NCBI GenBank assembly: GCA_946999645.1
Contig: CAMQDS010000008.1
Span: forward strand, 1-64,000
DNA length: 64,000 bases
Direction: 5' to 3'
DNA from: an uncultured Bacteroidales bacterium
GTDB taxonomy: Bacteria; Bacteroidota; Bacteroidia; Bacteroidales; UBA932
How positions within the stretch are numbered: position 1 is the stretch's first letter; each line of letters begins with the position of its first letter. The notes under the pieces were generated by a model. That model saw nothing but the letters and a program-made list of their open reading frames with translations. It was not told where the DNA came from and ran no database searches. Shown here one piece after another: positions 60,213 to 64,000 of the stretch. Position numbers and translations under genes: made by a program.

Positions 60213-62213
60213 TTATTTCAAGAAAGCATCTCCGATAACCTTTTGGCTACGAGATATAAAGTCACTGAGAGCCTTACCTTTAAGCATACCGTTTCCGAGA
60301 AGTGCCAAGTCTACTACTTGTTTCAAAAGGTCATTGCCCTTAGCGAAAGTTTCAACTTCTTCTTTATGAGCATCAATAATTGCCTGACGTGCGTCATTAG
60401 CGGCTTTCTTTTCTTCTTCTGAAGCATCCTTTGCAGCCTCTGCAGGTAATTCAGACTGTGGCTTAACCGTAGCCTTTTCTTCTGCTACTATCTTAGAAAT
60501 CAGAGGATTTTCCATATTGACTATAATATTATAACCCTTTGGCATTTCCCCATAGAAATTTAGACCACCGCCCAAAGCTGACATTTCCCTGTAACGACGC
60601 ATAAACTCACTCTGTGTCACCAATATAGGCGCGCCTGTTTCTCCAAGATTGTCGGCATTTACATAATAGTCATTTTCCGCAGGAAGAACTGCTTTGAACA
60701 TATTAGACAAATCTTCTTTCTCATTTTCCTTGATTTCAAATTTAACCTTGTCATCCTTAGGAATAAGATTATCTACTGCGTCTGAATCTACCCTTGCAAA
60801 ACGGGAATTTTCCAACTTTTGTTCGAGGAGATTAACAAAATGAGAATCCAATTCACAATCCATTAAGAGGACATCATAGCCTTTATTTTTTGCGGCTTCT
60901 ATATAGGCATACTGCTCTTCTGTATCAGTTGCATACAAATAAACCACCTTTTTATCCTTATCAGTCTGCTCTTGTTCAATAGCCTTTCTATAGTCCTCAT
61001 AACTAAAGAATTTACCATCAGTATTTTTAAACAGGGCAAATTTTAATGCTCTCTCACAGAATTTTTCATCACTCAACATACCATACTCTATAAAGAGTTT
61101 AAGATTGTCCCACTTTTTTTCAAGATCAGTCCTTTCATTTTTAAAAATATCTTCCAAACGATCTGCGACTTTCTTTGTTATGTATGTAGATATTTTCTTT
61201 ACATTGGCATCACTTTGAAGATAACTTCTTGATACATTTAACGGAATATCAGGAGAATCAATTACACCGTGAAGTAAGGTAAGAAAGTCAGGAACAATAT
61301 TATCCACATGATCTGTAACAAACATCCCGTTGCAATATAACTGAATCTTATTCTTTTCTATTGACATTCTGTCCTTAATCCGTGGAAAATAAAGTATACC
61401 AGTAAGATTGAACGGATAATCTACATTAAGATGAATATAGAACAGAGGTTCATCTTTCATAGGATATAAAGCCTTATAAAACTTAATATAATCCTCTTCT
61501 TTAAGTTCTGACGGAGCCTTTGTCCATATAGGTTCTATATTATTAATCCGGAAATCTTTATTAGTATCAACATATTTCCCGTCCTGCCATTCTTGTTCTT
61601 TCCCGAAGTAGACAGGTACTGGCATAAACTTGCAATATTTTTCAAGAAGGGATTTTATTTTACCTTTTTCTCCGTATTCCTTGGAATCATCATCGAGATA
61701 CAGGGTTACAATAGTACCCCTATCCGTTTTATCTGACTCTTCCATATTATATTCAGGACTTCCATCACAAGTCCACCTTACAGCCTTTGCACCATCTTTC
61801 CAACTCAAAGTATCAATAACAACTTTCTTTGATACCATAAAGGCAGAATAGAAGCCTAAACCGAAATGACCAATGATATTTCCTATCTTATCCTTATATT
61901 TTTCAAGAAATTCGCCGGCAGAAGAAAAAGCAATCTGATTGATATATTTATCAACCTCTTCTTCTGTCATACCTATACCTCTATCTATAATTTTAATAGT
62001 TTGTTCTTTTTCATCCAATTCAATCTTTACATCAATATCACCAAGTTCACCCTTAAAATCTCCAGATGAGGCTAAAGCTTTCATTTTCTGCGAAGCATCA
62101 ACAGCATTAGCGACAAGTTCTCTTAAAAAAATTTCGTGATCTGAATAAAGAAATTTTTTAATGACCGGAAATATATTTTCCGTGGTTACACCGATTTTAC
62201 CATTTTGTACCAT
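60213..62213 (-). CDS. htpG: Molecular chaperone HtpG (Hsp90)
   Basis: This 666-residue cytoplasmic Hsp90 has the GHKL ATPase domain with FLRELVANAVDAS, IIDRGIGMTEEEVD, GHFGLGFYSAFMVS and RGTIVTLYLDDD. The middle domain has the catalytic-loop region SPDIPLNVSRSYLQ, and there is a C-terminal dimerization part rich in Ala and Glu (AEAAKDASEEEKKAAN). It is slightly longer than E. coli HtpG because of that insertion, which is common in Bacteroidetes. All nucleotide-binding residues are conserved. Confidence 0.96.
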   Translation of the reverse strand: MVQNGKIGVTTENIFPVIKKFLYSDHEIFLRELVANAVDASQKMKALASSGDFKGELGDIDVKIELDEKEQTIKIIDRGIGMTEEEVDKYINQIAFSSAGEFLEKYKDKIGNIIGHFGLGFYSAFMVSKKVVIDTLSWKDGAKAVRWTCDGSPEYNMEESDKTDRGTIVTLYLDDDSKEYGEKGKIKSLLEKYCKFMPVPVYFGKEQEWQDGKYVDTNKDFRINNIEPIWTKAPSELKEEDYIKFYKALYPMKDEPLFYIHLNVDYPFNLTGILYFPRIKDRMSIEKNKIQLYCNGMFVTDHVDNIVPDFLTLLHGVIDSPDIPLNVSRSYLQSDANVKKISTYITKKVADRLEDIFKNERTDLEKKWDNLKLFIEYGMLSDEKFCERALKFALFKNTDGKFFSYEDYRKAIEQEQTDKDKKVVYLYATDTEEQYAYIEAAKNKGYDVLLMDCELDSHFVNLLEQKLENSRFARVDSDAVDNLIPKDDKVKFEIKENEKEDLSNMFKAVLPAENDYYVNADNLGETGAPILVTQSEFMRRYREMSALGGGLNFYGEMPKGYNIIVNMENPLISKIVAEEKATVKPQSELPAEAAKDASEEEKKAANDARQAIIDAHKEEVETFAKGNDLLKQVVDLALLGNGMLKGKALSDFISRSQKVIGDAFLK

Positions 62214-62336
62214 ATATCGTATATCTTTTTATAATTCAACAAGTGCCGAATTAGACAATATTCCAATTCAGCACTCTAATAAATCAAATAATGTTCCTAC
62301 TTAGCATTTATGACATTTTGTCATAAAATATAAGAA

Positions 62337-62987
62337 CTAATATACTCTAATTATTTCATCTAAAATCTCAGTTCCTCTAAATGCAATTATTGTAGACTTT
62401 CCATGCAGTTGTTCATCGTAATTAACTAACATATCTTCAGTTTCATACCGACTTCCCTCCCCGTCATTGCGTCCTATAGTATTTGCTTTAGATCTTACTA
62501 TCCAATTATATTTTGCAGCAAATTTACCTGTAGCAGGTTTTATCTGTGTTTCAAACTGTAAAACATCATTGAAAGCATAACATTTATCCAGAGCTTTAAC
62601 TATCCATTTTCCCCCATAATTTATCACTGCCACAGTATACCTATCATATTCATCAGTATACCACCACCCAACACCATCTTCCTTTATGCTTTTATCAAAA
62701 GTACGGAATTTACCTTTACCCTTCCAAATACACATATCATCCTCAAAAATTACATTTCTATGTATATTTCTATACTCTTTATTCTGTTTCTCTTTATCAG
62801 TGAGCAATATATATTCATCAAGTTTCAGACACAATTCCAACACACCAGTAGATTTCATTACACAAAAATTAGTAACATTATCCATATATTCGATTAGTTG
62901 CTCCTGAGGTGAATAAAAATCTTTAACACAAGATGAAAACATGGATGTGAATAAAACTACCAGTAAAAGTTTATGTATTTTTCTCAT
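62337..62987 (-). CDS. Lipoprotein of unknown function
   Basis: This roughly 216-residue protein begins at the ATG at 62987, which follows GGAGG at eight bases. The signal ends in a lipobox (LFTSMFSSC). The mature part is beta-rich with aromatic residues (DDMCIWKGKGKFRTFD, YDRYTVAVINYGGKWIVKALD, GKFAAKYNWIVRSKAN) and looks like one globular domain. I do not recognise it. It follows a predicted outer-membrane protein by 18 bases, and both follow the acyl ligase gene, so the three are probably co-transcribed. Confidence 0.65.
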   Translation of the reverse strand: MRKIHKLLLVVLFTSMFSSCVKDFYSPQEQLIEYMDNVTNFCVMKSTGVLELCLKLDEYILLTDKEKQNKEYRNIHRNVIFEDDMCIWKGKGKFRTFDKSIKEDGVGWWYTDEYDRYTVAVINYGGKWIVKALDKCYAFNDVLQFETQIKPATGKFAAKYNWIVRSKANTIGRNDGEGSRYETEDMLVNYDEQLHGKSTIIAFRGTEILDEIIRVY

Positions 62988-63005
62988 AAAAGATACCTCC
63001 ATATT

Positions 63006-63617
63006 TTAAAACCTATACCCTATTCCTCCTCTAAATCCTATATATAAAGTTCCCAAACCATATTCGAAAAAGCAGAAAAGCCGTTTGCCTGATTTAATAC
63101 CTAAGGGGGCAACTTGAAAAACAGGACCCACATCCTTACCATAGCTACCTATACCCAAGCCCAAAGAAGAATATAGTACAACATAAGGAGTATTTATATA
63201 ATTAAAAGTAGTCTGAAGATAGAGAGATAAATATGTAGATATGTCATTACCAGCCCATACAAACTTGCGGACTTCAGGAACATACTTACTCATAGGTCTC
63301 GACGTCCTTGAATAGCCAATATTGGCAGACATTGTAAGCCAACTCTTCAATAAAACAGCAAATTCAGCTGTAATTAAAGGAGAAACTTTTACCTTTCCAT
63401 ATTTATTTTTATAAATATCACTTATAGACAAGATGGTATGACTATCGTAAAATCCGTCCCAGCTCAGAATGGCAGAGATTGGGACCAATCCAATACCTGT
63501 AGAACATTCATATTTAAACTGTTGCCCATTATCAAAAATATTATTTTCCGCCCACATTTTATTTGAAAGCAAAAATAGGCAACAGGTTAATAATGGTAAG
63601 TATACAATTTTTTTCAT
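63006..63617 (-). CDS. Small outer-membrane beta-barrel-like protein
   Basis: This 203-residue protein has a signal peptide (YLPLLTCCLFLLSNKMWA). The mature chain is made of alternating polar and hydrophobic strands (FKYECSTGIGLVPISAIL, PLITAEFAVLLKSWLTMSANIGYSR, YVVLYSSLGLGIG) and ends YIGFRGGIGYRF with a C-terminal aromatic, the pattern of a small outer-membrane barrel. No family recognised. It starts directly at the end of the acyl ligase gene (no gap), so translation may be coupled. Confidence 0.65.
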   Translation of the reverse strand: MKKIVYLPLLTCCLFLLSNKMWAENNIFDNGQQFKYECSTGIGLVPISAILSWDGFYDSHTILSISDIYKNKYGKVKVSPLITAEFAVLLKSWLTMSANIGYSRTSRPMSKYVPEVRKFVWAGNDISTYLSLYLQTTFNYINTPYVVLYSSLGLGIGSYGKDVGPVFQVAPLGIKSGKRLFCFFEYGLGTLYIGFRGGIGYRF

Positions 63618-64000
63618 TTATTTATACATAAATCTTTTTATACTCATTTTAGGCGTCTTTTCAAAAGGCTTATCCATTATTTCAACCTTTGAAATAAGAC
63701 TGTAAGAAGGTAGCTTTTTATTTGCCCCAAGTTTTATATTCTCTGGAATTTCAGATATAGCTTCTTTATCTAAAAGTGCATTAGCAATAGCCTGTTCATC
63801 AAGATAGACCAAGGCGACAAGTTTTCCTCCCCTATCGACAACTAATGATTCCAACACATAATCTTGATTATTTACTACAGCTTCAATTTCTTCAGGATAT
63901 ATATTCTGTCCAGAAGGGCCAAGAATCATATTCTTAGAACGCCCCTTTATGAATATGTTACCCTCTGCATCTATTATTCCAAGATCTCCAGTCTTCAAGA
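63618..64000 (-). CDS. C-terminal part of an AMP-forming acyl-CoA ligase, cut by window edge
   Basis: About 127 residues remain of an ANL-superfamily enzyme whose 5' end lies beyond the window. It holds the hinge and C-terminal domain: TGDLGIIDAEGNIFIKGRSK (motif A8 with the hinge Asp) and MILGPSGQNIYPEEIEAVVN. It then has a lysine-rich end (KVEIMDKPFEKTPKMSIKRFMYK) that includes the position of the catalytic lysine. The sequence resembles the long-chain fatty acid CoA ligases of Bacteroidetes. Its full substrate range cannot be judged from this part. Confidence 0.85.
   Translation of the reverse strand, partial: LKTGDLGIIDAEGNIFIKGRSKNMILGPSGQNIYPEEIEAVVNNQDYVLESLVVDRGGKLVALVYLDEQAIANALLDKEAISEIPENIKLGANKKLPSYSLISKVEIMDKPFEKTPKMSIKRFMYK

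Noticed and set aside
1..64000. CRISPR arrays, tRNA or rRNA genes, intact insertion sequences
   Set aside because: No regularly spaced repeats, no cloverleaf-like sequence with a TTCRA arm, no ribosomal RNA sequence and no transposase frame were noticed on reading the window.

Overview
The window comes from a Bacteroidales-type member of the Bacteroidetes. The evidence is a SusC/SusD polysaccharide-utilization locus driven by an ECF sigma factor and FecR, many SPII lipoproteins, promoters of the TTTG / TAnnTTTG type, ATP-dependent PEP carboxykinase, a DUF2795-type small acidic protein, and relics of a Bacteroidetes conjugative element (PcfJ). The species cannot be fixed from the sequence alone.

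Layout. (1) 1-6815 is a degraded accessory region. It holds the tail of a gene cut by the left edge, a 3.6 kb gene for a 1187-residue protein built as two halves that each carry a D-x(12)-E-x-K nuclease-like signature, and decayed conjugative-element genes including a truncated PcfJ. Two ~88 bp direct repeats (978-1065 and 6637-6724) flank it; they are debris of a lipoprotein gene whose intact relative lies at 37644-39632. (2) 6817-25272 is one long minus-strand capsule/exopolysaccharide operon: Wza, Wzc tyrosine kinase, PHP-type phosphatase, RmlD, GT2, UDP-glucose dehydrogenase, UDP-glucuronate epimerase, Wzx, Wzy, three glycosyltransferases, a PglC-like initiating sugar-phosphate transferase, then an unusual trio (PLP decarboxylase, ATP-grasp ligase, DegT aminotransferase). 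(3) 25412-36214 is mostly housekeeping: RNase HI, PdxA, RecQ, PckA, MATE pump, MalY/PatB lyase, Dps, GH29 fucosidase, glutaredoxin-like protein. (4) 36231-39632 is an operon of three exported proteins of unknown role. (5) 39798-43390 holds PgeF, a Fic protein flanked by short direct repeats, and an AAA_14/DUF4143 ATPase. (6) 43749-56640 is a GH18-type PUL with a FecR/ECF-sigma pair. (7) 57100-58820 is an EcoRV-like restriction-modification system. (8) 59205-64000 is core again: DUF2795 protein, FolE, HtpG, two exported proteins, and the end of an AMP-forming acyl ligase.

How the parts work together. The capsule operon supplies UDP-GlcA and probably UDP-GalA, initiates a repeat unit on undecaprenyl phosphate, flips and polymerizes it, and exports it through Wzc/Wza under phosphatase control. 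The PUL encodes a TonB-dependent transducer (SusC with STN domain), SusD, and lipoproteins resembling the high-mannose N-glycan (GH18 endoglycosidase) loci of Bacteroides. All three of its GH18-like proteins have damaged catalytic motifs, and the only one retaining the acid/base Glu is truncated. The best candidates for something undescribed are the double-module nuclease-like protein inside the repeat-flanked island, the PUL of eroded GH18 proteins, and the decarboxylase/ATP-grasp/aminotransferase trio of the capsule.

No tRNA, rRNA, CRISPR array or intact insertion sequence was recognised. Start codons were adjusted where the longest reading frame began at TTG or lacked a sensible leader.
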